The notes beneath the pieces were generated by a model. The model was not told the origin of the DNA and did no database searches. It saw only the letters and a program-made list of their open reading frames with translations. A stretch of 18,591 nucleotides of DNA, taken from JBBKWQ01 sp037969115 (GTDB lineage: Bacteria; Actinomycetota; Acidimicrobiia; Acidimicrobiales; Ilumatobacteraceae). The translations under genes and the position numbers were made by a program. Positions 1 through 5,934 of the stretch are shown here, one piece after another. The DNA lies in NCBI GenBank assembly GCA_037969115.1, contig JBBKWQ010000329.1, positions 1 through 18,591 on the forward strand, in the 5' to 3' direction. Positions within the stretch are counted from its first letter, which is position 1; the number at the start of each line of letters is the position of its first letter.

Positions 1-94
1 TCATGGGAGCATGCATCACGACGGTTCCCGTCACGACGATCGCTCGGCTTTGTGAGTGCTGTTCGAGCCAGGGACGGACTGACAGACTCCCTTC

Positions 95-1393
95 ATGAAT
101 CGTCCCGTCGCGAAGATCCGGAGCGGCGCACCTCCGGCTTGGTTGCTCGAGCACACCGAACGCAACATGCACCAGATCGGCCCATCGCAAGCCACGCTCG
201 CTGAATGGTCGCGCGCCGGCCTGCCGCTGCCCGACCTGACGGCGATGCGGCGTTACCGCGTGGACCGCATCCGACAGCAACTCGCCCTCCACGACTGCGA
301 CGGCGCGCTGCTGTACGACCCACTCAACATCCGGTACGCGACCGACACCACGAACATGTCGGTGTGGACGATGCACAACGCGGTCAGGTTCGCCTTCGTC
401 GCGACGGACGGCCCGCTCGTGCTGTTCGAATTTTCCCACGGAGAGTTCCTGTCGCTGCACTCCGACGTGATCGACGAGATCCGGCCGGCACTTTCACCCA
501 TGCGGTTCTATGTGGGCGATCGCGCGCCCGAGATCAACGCACGATGGGCCGGCGAACTCGTCGAGTTGATCGACGGCTCGGCCCGGTCGGGCGGTCGACG
601 CCTCGCGATCGACGCACTGAGCCTCGATCAGATCCGTGAGCTCGAATCGCGTGGCGTCGACCTCGTCGATGCATCGACCATCATGGACGACGCCCGCGCC
701 GTGAAGTCGTGCGACGAGATCGGCGCGCTGCGACTGGCGGCGCACTCGTGCGACCTGGTCGTCGGCGAGATGCGAGACGCGCTCGCACCCGGGATGACGG
801 AGATCGAACTCTGGACGATGCTGCACGCCGGTAACTGGAGTCGGTTCGGCGAGTGGGTCGAAACACGGCTGATGGCCTCGGGAGACCGAACCAACCCGTG
901 GTACCAGGAGGCGAGCTCGAAGGTGATCGCTGATGGCGAGTTGCTCGCGTTCGACACCGACCTGGTCGGCGCCTACGGGATGTGTATCGACATGAGCCGC
1001 ACCTGGTTATGCGGCGACGGCGCACCGACGGCCGCTCAAACGGATGTGTACGAACGGGCTCGGGCGACGATCGAGTCCAACATCCCGCTCTTCGTGCCGG
1101 GTGCGACGTATCGCGAGATCACCGAGCAACTCACGTACTCGCCCGTCGAGGACTTCAACGGCTACACCGTGATGGCGCACGGTGTCGGCCTGTGTGACGA
1201 GTACCCGTCGATCTTCACGCGTGAGCAGTGGCCCGTCACGGGCTTCGACGGCGTGATCGAGTCGGGCAACGTGATCTCGGTCGAGGCGTTCGTCGGCCGT
1301 CGCGACGGCGGCGAGGGCGTCAAACTCGAACAGCAACTCGTGGTGACCGATAACGCGCCCGAGCTCCTGACGAAGTCCCCACTCGGCCTGTGA
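95..1393 (+). CDS. dddP: DddP-like DMSP lyase (M24 metallopeptidase fold)
   Basis: This 432-residue protein has the creatinase/aminopeptidase P fold, with an N-terminal domain to about residue 200 and a C-terminal pita-bread domain. It closely resembles DddP, which cleaves dimethylsulfoniopropionate to DMS and acrylate in the cytoplasm. Shared blocks include IGPSQ (28-32), DPLNIRYAT (75-83), ASGDRTNPW (261-269), FDTDLVGAYG (286-295) and HGVGLCDE (362-369). The metal ligands D287, D289, D299, H362, E397 and E412 are all present. The proposed catalytic residues of Ruegeria DddP (Tyr366, Asp377, numbered from memory) match Y357 and D368. The ATG at 95 gives an N-terminus of family-like length, but no Shine-Dalgarno is visible. 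The gene ends 28 bp before the tRNA-fragment repeat at 1422. The family call is strong. The substrate is inferred, since paralogous M24 enzymes share the fold. Confidence 0.85.
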   Translation: MNRPVAKIRSGAPPAWLLEHTERNMHQIGPSQATLAEWSRAGLPLPDLTAMRRYRVDRIRQQLALHDCDGALLYDPLNIRYATDTTNMSVWTMHNAVRFAFVATDGPLVLFEFSHGEFLSLHSDVIDEIRPALSPMRFYVGDRAPEINARWAGELVELIDGSARSGGRRLAIDALSLDQIRELESRGVDLVDASTIMDDARAVKSCDEIGALRLAAHSCDLVVGEMRDALAPGMTEIELWTMLHAGNWSRFGEWVETRLMASGDRTNPWYQEASSKVIADGELLAFDTDLVGAYGMCIDMSRTWLCGDGAPTAAQTDVYERARATIESNIPLFVPGATYREITEQLTYSPVEDFNGYTVMAHGVGLCDEYPSIFTREQWPVTGFDGVIESGNVISVEAFVGRRDGGEGVKLEQQLVVTDNAPELLTKSPLGL

Positions 1394-1421
1394 CGGCGCT
1401 TCTCCAGGCGTCCGGATTCTC

Positions 1422-1489
1422 AATAGCCTCTGAGCTGGGCTTTCAGTGGATCCGGGTGCGAGGATCGAACTCGCCACCTCATGATTACA
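1422..1489 (-). repeat. Left att-like repeat: tRNA-Thr 3' fragment
   Basis: This 68-bp sequence matches 4770-4837 except at 1451 (T here, G at 4799). Read on the minus strand it holds the anticodon TGT, the variable loop, the T arm, the 3' acceptor strand and CCA of tRNA-Thr, plus 25 bp of 3' flank. It stops at the anticodon, and the sequence beyond (1490 onward) has no tRNA 5' half, so it cannot make a tRNA. The mismatch would break the 1-72 acceptor pair, as expected for a copy free to drift. It is probably the displaced original 3' end of the tRNA. Confidence 0.85.
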
Positions 1490-1770
1490 GTGCTCACACC
1501 AGCCGACCGTTGCAGCCTGGGGTGTAGTCAGCAGTCCGGAAACATGCGGTCTGCGACAGGTGAGTCGTCCGATTAGTGCGTCGAGCGACGCGCCGTAGTG
1601 GACAGTTCGTGGACGCCTCGTGGACAGCGAGCGACGAGTCGGCCGAGACCACGGTGTGCTCGACCGGTCCACCGCGGCGTGCATGTCGGCCGTGTCGGCG
1701 AGATCGGAACTGTTGGGTCGACATCGCAGACGTAGCGGATCGTCTGGGTCCGGATTGGGCTCGGTCTCGA
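1490..1770. other. Non-coding left end of the island
   Basis: No convincing gene is seen between the left att-like repeat and the tetR stop codon. Open frames here lack family features and I found no integrase remnant. The stretch holds an inverted repeat, GCGTCG-AG-CGACGC at 1578-1591, and the three phased GTGGAC repeats at 1598-1625. It looks like an attachment-site arm region rather than coding sequence. Confidence 0.5.
1598..1625 (+). repeat. Three GTGGAC direct repeats, 11-bp period (left arm)
   Basis: GTGGAC occurs at 1598, 1609 and 1620, exactly 11 bp apart, so all three lie on one face of the helix. They sit 108 bp inside the left tRNA-fragment repeat. A matching GTGGGC array lies inside the right repeat in the same orientation. 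Paired short direct repeats flanking a tRNA core are typical of arm-type sites bound by the N-terminal domain of tyrosine integrases. That assignment is an inference. Confidence 0.55.
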
Positions 1771-2403
1771 TCAACGGCGGGTTGGACGTTGCCGGTCGGG
1801 TGTGGAGCCGGTGGGATTGAATCCGTCGAGGAGGCGCCGGACGGCGGTTTCGAACAGTTCGGGATCGTCGCGGAGGCGGGCGAGCAGCATTGCTCCTTCG
1901 AGTTCGCCGACGACGATCCGTGCCACCTCTGATGGCTCACCGTCGAAGCGAAGCGTTCCATCGTCGCGCCCACGTTCGAGCACGTCCACCAACCAGGTCT
2001 CGTTGCGATCGAAGAATCCCATGACGGCTTGCTGGACCTGCACCGGCAGCGTCTGGTATTCGGCGGCGAGCATCCCGCACAGACACATTCGTCCGCGTCG
2101 CACGACATCGACGTACAGCCCCGTGTATGTGGCGAGCTTTGACGCGGCGTCGTGCTGCGAACCGTTGGTGTCCGTCAGTGCCAAGGCGAACCGGTCGGCG
2201 TAGCGCACGACGAGCGCCCGGCCGAGTTCGGCCTTGTTCGCAAAGTGGTAGTGCAGAGCCGGTTTGGTGATCTCGAGTTCGGCGGCGATATCGGCATAGC
2301 TGAACCCGTTGAAGCCACGCGTCTGAACCAGACGTTCGGCCACGTCGAGGATCCTTTCGGGAGTGTCCACGTCCTTGGCGCGGCGAATCTGCTTGTTCGT
2401 CAC
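1771..2403 (-). CDS. TetR/AcrR-family transcriptional regulator
   Basis: This 210-residue one-component repressor has an N-terminal TetR helix-turn-helix at about residues 16-62, with the recognition segment ITKPALHYHF at 45-54. The C-terminal ligand-binding domain is of usual length and carries a Cys-X-Cys pair (C107, C109) in a CLCGMLAAE stretch. That stretch recalls the NemR/YxaF-type subgroup, in which a cysteine there can be redox- or electrophile-sensitive. The sensing role is speculative here. The GTG start at 2403 is preceded by a good Shine-Dalgarno, GGGAGG, about 7 bp away. It diverges from the cupin operon, and two overlapping palindromes lie between the starts, so it probably represses that operon and itself. 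Confidence 0.9.
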   Translation of the reverse strand: MTNKQIRRAKDVDTPERILDVAERLVQTRGFNGFSYADIAAELEITKPALHYHFANKAELGRALVVRYADRFALALTDTNGSQHDAASKLATYTGLYVDVVRRGRMCLCGMLAAEYQTLPVQVQQAVMGFFDRNETWLVDVLERGRDDGTLRFDGEPSEVARIVVGELEGAMLLARLRDDPELFETAVRRLLDGFNPTGSTPDRQRPTRR

Positions 2404-2434
2404 GACGCGACCTCCCGATCCGCTCGATGATTCG

Positions 2435-2464
2435 TTGACTACTGACCTACTAGTAAGTTAGTGT
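2435..2464 (+). promoter_or_regulatory. Putative promoter of the cupin operon
   Basis: TTGACT at 2435-2440 matches a -35 box, and TAGTGT at 2459-2464 is an acceptable -10 after an 18-bp spacer. The palindromic operator fills the spacer and overlaps the -10, an arrangement that would let bound TetR block RNA polymerase. The boxes were picked by eye. Confidence 0.4.
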
Positions 2465-2472
2465 ACGCTAAC
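2441..2472. promoter_or_regulatory. Overlapping palindromes, probable TetR operators
   Basis: A 22-bp imperfect palindrome (2441-2462, 9 of 11 half-site pairs match) is centred on the perfect octamer TACTAGTA at 2448-2455. A second palindrome, GTTAGTGTACGCTAAC at 2457-2472 (7 of 8 pairs), overlaps its right end by six bases. TetR proteins bind such dyads as dimers or pairs of dimers and usually regulate the divergent neighbour. The stretch is markedly AT-richer than the flanking genes. Confidence 0.6.
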
Positions 2473-2537
2473 CGTTCTCGCTCCCGCCGGTCAATTCGGC
2501 CGGCGACACGAGAGCCCAGCCAGTGGCAGGTGACAGC

Positions 2538-2891
2538 ATGCACGACACAGAACATCGAAGCTTCGTCGAGCCCGACGAGACACGGGAATTCCCCAGGGGG
2601 CGGGCCGAGATCATCAAGATCGGAGGTGGAGAAGTGGGACGGCTCGTCTTCGAGCCAGGTTGGCGATGGTCGAACGATGTGAAACCGATCGCTCAGACCG
2701 ACAGCTGCGAGGCTCCGCACTTTCAGTACCACCTCAGCGGGCAGCTCGCGATCCTGATGGACGACGGCACCGAATTCATCGCCCAGCCCGGCGACGTGAC
2801 GTCGCTGCCGAGCGGACACGACGCCTGGGTCGTTGGCGACGAGCCGGCTGTCGTTGTCGACTGGTATGGCGCGTCCTCGTACGCGAAATAG
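2538..2891 (+). CDS. Small cupin-domain protein
   Basis: This 117-residue protein is a single cupin beta-barrel. The segment EPGWRWS (about residues 37-43) opens the domain and HFQYHLSG (about 61-68) corresponds to cupin motif 1. GDVTSLPSGHDAW (about 85-97) is motif 2, with the expected Pro-X-Gly and His. Such small cupins may bind a metal and act as isomerases, dioxygenases or binding proteins; the substrate cannot be told. The ATG at 2538 is preferred over the GTG at 2523 because AGG at 2528-2530 gives a well-spaced ribosome site. It is the first gene of a probable three-gene operon, with 12 bp to the next start, opposite tetR. Confidence 0.8.
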   Translation: MHDTEHRSFVEPDETREFPRGRAEIIKIGGGEVGRLVFEPGWRWSNDVKPIAQTDSCEAPHFQYHLSGQLAILMDDGTEFIAQPGDVTSLPSGHDAWVVGDEPAVVVDWYGASSYAK

Positions 2892-2903
2892 CCCTCTCGT
2901 CCG

Positions 2904-3242
2904 ATGAACACCATCGATGTGGTCGAACGATTCGGTTCGGCATGGACCGATCACGACGTCGAAGCGGTGCTGTCGATGCTCACCGATGACTGCATCTTCG
3001 AATCGACCGGTCCGGCACCCGACGGAGCGCGATGCGAAGGACGAGCCGCGATCAGGACGGCTTGGCAGCCGATCTTCGACGACACGACAACGCGTATCGA
3101 GGTCGAGCAGACGATCGTCGCTGGAGATCGTGTGGTCCAACTCTGGCGGTACGAGTGGTCAGACGGGCACGTTCGTGGGATCGACGTGTTCCGTGTCCGA
3201 GGCGAGCAGATCGCCGAGAAACTCTCGTACGTCAAGGGATGA
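2904..3242 (+). CDS. NTF2/SnoaL-like fold protein
   Basis: This 112-residue protein has the pattern of the SnoaL-like NTF2 superfamily. An opening helix (DVVERFGSAWTDHDVEAVL) leads into LTDDCIFES, the EGRAAIRTAW helix and C-terminal strands (WRYEWSDGHVRGIDVFRV). Members include polyketide cyclases, isomerases and dehydratases, but many have no known substrate and no catalytic set is decisive here. The start is the first ATG after the cupin stop, with only a weak ribosome site. Its stop overlaps the next start as ATGA (3239-3242), so the two are translationally coupled. Cupin, SnoaL and DinB-like proteins together suggest conversion or detoxification of a small organic compound sensed by the TetR protein. 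Confidence 0.75.
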   Translation: MNTIDVVERFGSAWTDHDVEAVLSMLTDDCIFESTGPAPDGARCEGRAAIRTAWQPIFDDTTTRIEVEQTIVAGDRVVQLWRYEWSDGHVRGIDVFRVRGEQIAEKLSYVKG

Positions 3243-3853
3243 CGATGGCTGCCAGATCTTCGAGTCAGAACACATCGATCTCGGTGCTGCACCGTCAGGC
3301 CCTCGGATCGACCCGAGCGTTCGTTGCCGGCATCGGAGCGGGCCAATGGGCCAACCCGACACCGTGCGCCGACTGGGACGTTCGAGCACTCGTCAACCAC
3401 ATCGTCGTGGGCAACCTGTGGGCCGCCGAGCTCGCCACCGGTCACACGATCAACGACGTCGGCGATCGCCTCGACGGAGACGCCCTCGGTGGCTCCCCAC
3501 TCGATGCCTACGAGCGGTCGGCCGAAGTCGCCGCATCTGCGTTCGAGGCCCCCGGAGCACTCGAAGCACCGTGCGCAGTGTCCTACGGGCCGGTCCCCGG
3601 ATCGGTCTACGCCGGACACCGCTTCATCGACGTATTGATCCACGGCTGGGACATCGCCATCGCCACCGGACAACCACCCACACTCGCCGCCCACCTCGTG
3701 GCAGCGTGCTGGGACGTGATCAACCCCCAACTCGCCGACCTCCAGGCGAGCGGCATGTTCGGATCCCACACCGATCCACCGGCCTCGACCAACCCCCAAA
3801 CCCGGCTACTCGAAACGCTCGGCCGAACCATCCACGCGCCCACCAACCCGTGA
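3239..3853 (+). CDS. TIGR03086/MDMPI-like metal-binding protein (DinB superfamily)
   Basis: This 204-residue protein belongs to the actinobacterial family that includes mycothiol-dependent maleylpyruvate isomerase and TIGR03086 proteins, a four-helix DinB-type fold. The N-terminal segment has TPCADWDVRALVNHIV (41-56), giving the first metal-site His, H54. The GHRFIDVLIHGWDIA segment (126-140) gives D131 and H135 in the family's acid-X3-His pattern, with the conserved WD at 137-138. Members bind a divalent metal and often use mycothiol, but the substrate is unknown. The start at 3239 overlaps the upstream stop as ATGA; a second ATG two codons later is also possible. It is the last gene of the operon. 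Confidence 0.8.
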   Translation: MTMAARSSSQNTSISVLHRQALGSTRAFVAGIGAGQWANPTPCADWDVRALVNHIVVGNLWAAELATGHTINDVGDRLDGDALGGSPLDAYERSAEVAASAFEAPGALEAPCAVSYGPVPGSVYAGHRFIDVLIHGWDIAIATGQPPTLAAHLVAACWDVINPQLADLQASGMFGSHTDPPASTNPQTRLLETLGRTIHAPTNP

Positions 3854-3888
3854 CTCGATCGACCCCGTGACCGGCACAACCTGAGCGT

Positions 3889-3905
3889 GGGATCGACGAG
3901 ATCCC
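3889..3905 (+). terminator. Possible terminator hairpin after the cupin operon
   Basis: GGGATC and GATCCC form a perfect 6-bp stem with a 5-base loop, 36 bp after the last operon stop and before the convergent toxin gene. There is no T-tract, so intrinsic termination is uncertain. Confidence 0.3.
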
Positions 3906-3991
3906 GCCCGAGCAAGAGCCCGTCTCGAACGACTCCGGGATTCTGAGTGCCGAAGAGAGCGGCCGACGGCAGGTCGCGTGAGATCGTCGAA

Positions 3992-4324
3992 TCAGTCTTC
4001 GATGTCGCCGGTGATCGCCGACGGGATGTCTCGTTTGGTGTGGAGGACTCGCCAGACGTCAACGACGTCTTCGCCGATGACGTAGAACACCAGAGACGGG
4101 AAACGAGCTATCGGTCGGACACGCAAATCAGGAATCGCCAGTTCGTACGCGAATCGGAGGCTTGCCGACTGCGGCGACCGAGCGATCTGGCCAACTGCGC
4201 TCTCGATCGCGTCGATGAATCGAAGAGCGACGTCCCCGCCTGCCTCGCGGCGGTAGAAGTCGGCGGCGTGGTCGATGTCGGTCGCCGCGCTCTCGCGCAG
4301 CTGGACTGAGCGGGCGGCGGCCAC
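3992..4324 (-). CDS. ParE/RelE-superfamily toxin
   Basis: This 110-residue basic protein matches type II ParE-like toxins. LRESAATDIDHAADFYRRE (9-27) forms the opening helices, RFIDAIESAVGQIARSPQ (35-52) is the helical hairpin, and the C-terminal strands carry RVRPIARFPSLVFYV and the hallmark RVLHTKRDIP (92-101). ParE members inhibit DNA gyrase, whereas RelE members cleave mRNA. The ParD-like partner favours ParE, but the target is not proven. The GTG start at 4324 lies 5 bp after the antitoxin stop, in the usual antitoxin-first operon. The pair sits near the right end of the island, where it could stabilise the element against loss. Confidence 0.85.
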   Translation of the reverse strand: MAAARSVQLRESAATDIDHAADFYRREAGGDVALRFIDAIESAVGQIARSPQSASLRFAYELAIPDLRVRPIARFPSLVFYVIGEDVVDVWRVLHTKRDIPSAITGDIED

Positions 4325-4329
4325 GTTGA

Positions 4330-4563
4330 TTAGCCGTCGGATCGGATGCGATCACGAAGCGACGTGAAGTACGGCGCGTCCGCGATCGGTCCCGGGTTCG
4401 ACGCGGCCCCGTCAATGAGCACTCGTCGGAGGTGCTGGCGGTCTTTGTCCCGGCGGATGAGATCGCGGACGTACTCGCTGGTCGATCCGTAGCCGCCATC
4501 GCCGACCTGCTCGTCGACGTACGACTTGAGTTCGCTCGGGAGCGACACGTTCATCGTCGACAT
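4330..4563 (-). CDS. ParD-like ribbon-helix-helix antitoxin
   Basis: This 77-residue protein starts with an RHH DNA-binding domain. The strand MNVSLPSELK (4-13) is followed by helix YVDEQVGDGGYGSTSEYVRDLIRRDK, typical of the CC2985/ParD family. The C-terminal half (about 42-77) is expected to wrap the toxin. The protein should neutralise the adjacent toxin and autorepress the operon. The ATG at 4563 gives the full length; an in-frame ATG at 4554 would remove three residues. A perfect palindrome lies 20 bp upstream as a candidate operator. Confidence 0.85.
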   Translation of the reverse strand: MSTMNVSLPSELKSYVDEQVGDGGYGSTSEYVRDLIRRDKDRQHLRRVLIDGAASNPGPIADAPYFTSLRDRIRSDG

Positions 4564-4569
4564 GATCTC

Positions 4570-4598
4570 AGACTAACGCATCTTGGCAAACTTTGCCA
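4570..4598 (-). promoter_or_regulatory. Antitoxin promoter/operator with palindrome
   Basis: TGGCAAA-C-TTTGCCA at 4584-4598 is a perfect inverted repeat with one central base. On the minus strand, TAGTCT (4575-4570) could be a -10 with TGGCAA (4598-4593) as a weak -35 and a 17-bp spacer. A dyad overlapping the promoter suits autorepression by the RHH antitoxin. The palindrome is certain and its function is inferred. Confidence 0.5.
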
Positions 4599-4696
4599 TC
4601 GATCCGGTCCTGCGCGACCGGGATTCCGGGAACTCTGCTTTGGCCGAAGTCGAGTGCGGCCGACGGCTCCCGCATGCATCAATCGCAGACCCATCC

Positions 4697-4735
4697 GTGG
4701 GCGTGTCCGTGGGCGTTCGTGGGCAATCCGTGGGC
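4697..4735 (+). repeat. Four GTGGGC direct repeats, 10-12-bp period (right arm)
   Basis: GTGGGC occurs at 4697, 4709, 4719 and 4730, each preceded by C, giving a helically phased array. It ends 35 bp before the right att-like repeat. It mirrors the GTGGAC array at 1598-1625 in sequence, spacing and orientation. In a circularised element the two arrays would flank the tRNA core on either side, as integrase arm sites do. Confidence 0.55.
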
Positions 4736-4769
4736 ACGAGGCCGTTTCGGGAATCAGTCTCAGATCCTG

Positions 4770-4837
4770 AATAGCCTCTGAGCTGGGCTTTCAGTGGAGC
4801 CGGGTGCGAGGATCGAACTCGCCACCTCATGATTACA
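4770..4837 (-). repeat. Right att-like repeat overlapping tRNA-Thr
   Basis: This is the second copy of the 68-bp direct repeat. It covers the 3' flank of tRNA-Thr (4770-4794), CCA and the tRNA up to and including the anticodon. Identity to 1422-1489 ends inside the anticodon loop, a common crossover region for tRNA-targeting integrases. Within the flank, AGCC and GGCT could form a short hairpin that may end tRNA transcription. Confidence 0.85.
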
Positions 4838-4870
4838 AGTCAAGCGCTCTACCAACTGAGCTAACCCGGC
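4795..4870 (-). tRNA. tRNA-Thr (anticodon UGU)
   Basis: The minus strand folds into a complete 76-nt cloverleaf with encoded CCA. The acceptor is GCCGGGT/ACCCGGC, and the D arm is GCTC/GAGC around AGTTGGTA. The anticodon stem is CTTGA/TCATG with one U-U mismatch at 28-42, and the loop CTTGTAA gives anticodon TGT. The T arm is GCGAG/CTCGC around TTCGATC. It decodes ACA and related Thr codons. Its 3' half appears to have been supplied by the inserted island. The gene lies downstream of rlmB on the same strand. Confidence 0.95.
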
Positions 4871-4880
4871 GCGGCGGGTC

Positions 4881-4886
4881 AGGATA
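4881..4886 (-). promoter_or_regulatory. Putative -10 box of tRNA-Thr
   Basis: On the minus strand TATCCT lies 10 bp upstream of the mature tRNA 5' end, the expected place for a -10 box. No convincing -35 is seen about 17 bp further upstream. The site lies in the 89-bp gap between rlmB and the tRNA. Confidence 0.35.
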
Positions 4887-4959
4887 CTGGCATCGAGCTG
4901 AGAGGCCGACAGCGTCATCTACCGAAACCGCGCGAGGACACAGCCGAACTCACGACCGA

Positions 4960-5934
4960 TCACCGGCTGCGGTGGCGGCGTACCTCGTAGGTGGCGAGCG
5001 CTGCTGCGGCACTGACGTTGAGCGAACTCAACCGACCCTTCATCGGAATGCTCACGATCGTGTCGCACCGCTCGCGCACAAGCCGCGACAGACCCGCTCC
5101 CTCGGCGCCGAGCACGAGACAGACCGGATCGGTGGCAAGGTCGCCCAACTCGAACAAGCTCATGTCGGCCGCATCGTCGAGACCGACGATCCAGATACCT
5201 GCCGTACGCATCTGCGACAGCGCGGTCGGAATGCCCGACACGACCGCGATCGGCACGTACTCGACAGCACCTGCCGCCGACTTCGCGACCGTGGGCGTGA
5301 CGTGGACGGCACGATGCCGGGGCACGACGACACCGTCGACGCCGGCACCCTCACACGATCGGAGGATCGCTCCGAGGTTGCCCGGATCGGTCACGCTGTC
5401 GATCGCCACGAGGAAGGGAACGTGACCCTCACGACGGCGGATCAACCGACCGAAATCGGCCTCCGGAACGGGCGCCGCGAACGCCAGCACGCCCTGCGGT
5501 GCCTCGCTCCGAGCGGTCTGTTCCAGCTTCCTGCGAGCCACGTACGTGACGGGAGCCCGGTTCGCGGCCGCGATCTCGATGATGTCCGACACCGATTCCG
5601 AGTCCTGCAATTCGGTAGAGATCCAGATCTCGCGCACCTTGCGCCGCTGCGCCAGCAGCAACTCGCGAACGGCCTGTCTGCCTTCGACCTGCTCGCCACC
5701 CAGCGTCTTCTCAGCCGAACGTTCGGCATCCTCGCCCGACCGCCTGACCGCCCCCGTGCGACCGGCACCACCGCTGCTCGGCTTTCGACCACCACCGCGT
5801 CCGGGTTTGCCACCGCCGCCCGGGCGGACACGCGACTTGCCTCCCGACCGACCACTCGAGGGCGTACCGCCACCCTTGCGTCCAGCGGCGGCGCGTCCTC
5901 CACGACCGCTTCCGGGCTGACCCGGGCGGCTCAC
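4960..5934 (-). CDS. rlmB: 23S rRNA 2'-O-ribose methyltransferase RlmB (TrmH/SpoU family)
   Basis: This 324-residue SPOUT enzyme should use SAM to methylate a 23S rRNA guanosine ribose (Gm2251 in E. coli). Residues 1-77 are a Gly/Arg/Lys/Ser-rich disordered basic tail. Residues 80-155 are the substrate-binding domain. The catalytic domain has motif 1 with DPGNLGAILRSC (183-194, N186 and R192), motif 2 LGAEGAGLSR (275-284) and motif 3 IPMKGRLSSLNVSAAAAL (296-313), forming the SAM-binding knot. The GTG at 5934 is the only start in frame before an upstream stop. It overlaps the stop of a 14-codon mini-ORF and has no ribosome site of its own. The gene follows ispD-ispF, as is common in actinobacteria. 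Confidence 0.9.
   Translation of the reverse strand: MSRPGQPGSGRGGRAAAGRKGGGTPSSGRSGGKSRVRPGGGGKPGRGGGRKPSSGGAGRTGAVRRSGEDAERSAEKTLGGEQVEGRQAVRELLLAQRRKVREIWISTELQDSESVSDIIEIAAANRAPVTYVARRKLEQTARSEAPQGVLAFAAPVPEADFGRLIRRREGHVPFLVAIDSVTDPGNLGAILRSCEGAGVDGVVVPRHRAVHVTPTVAKSAAGAVEYVPIAVVSGIPTALSQMRTAGIWIVGLDDAADMSLFELGDLATDPVCLVLGAEGAGLSRLVRERCDTIVSIPMKGRLSSLNVSAAAALATYEVRRHRSR

Larger units (their letters stand above)
1422..4837. mobile_element. Putative integrase-less genomic island in tRNA-Thr
   Basis: A 68-bp direct repeat with one mismatch bounds this segment at 1422-1489 and 4770-4837. The right copy belongs to an intact tRNA-Thr and the left copy is only its 3' half and flank, as expected when an element enters the 3' part of a tRNA and restores it. 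Cargo is a TetR regulator, a three-gene cupin/NTF2/DinB-like operon and a ParDE-type toxin-antitoxin. No integrase, excisionase or conjugation gene is seen. Phased GTGG(A/G)C repeats lie just inside both ends. It fits a cis-mobilisable element or a relic that lost its integrase. A simple duplication of the tRNA end is the alternative. Confidence 0.7.

Noticed and set aside
18..34. Terminator of an upstream gene
   Set aside because: GACGG-TTC-CCGTC is a short stem with no T-tract, and nothing upstream is visible to support it.
50..66. Crp-binding site upstream of dddP
   Set aside because: TGTGA is present, but the second half-site (TTCGA at the expected place) does not match TCACA.
1422..1489. 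A second tRNA-Thr gene
   Set aside because: Only the 3' half through the anticodon is present. The 5' half is missing and the acceptor pair is broken.
1490..1770. Remnant integrase gene next to the left att-like repeat
   Set aside because: Minus- and plus-strand frames were read for tyrosine recombinase motifs (HxLRH, LGH, final Tyr) and none was found.
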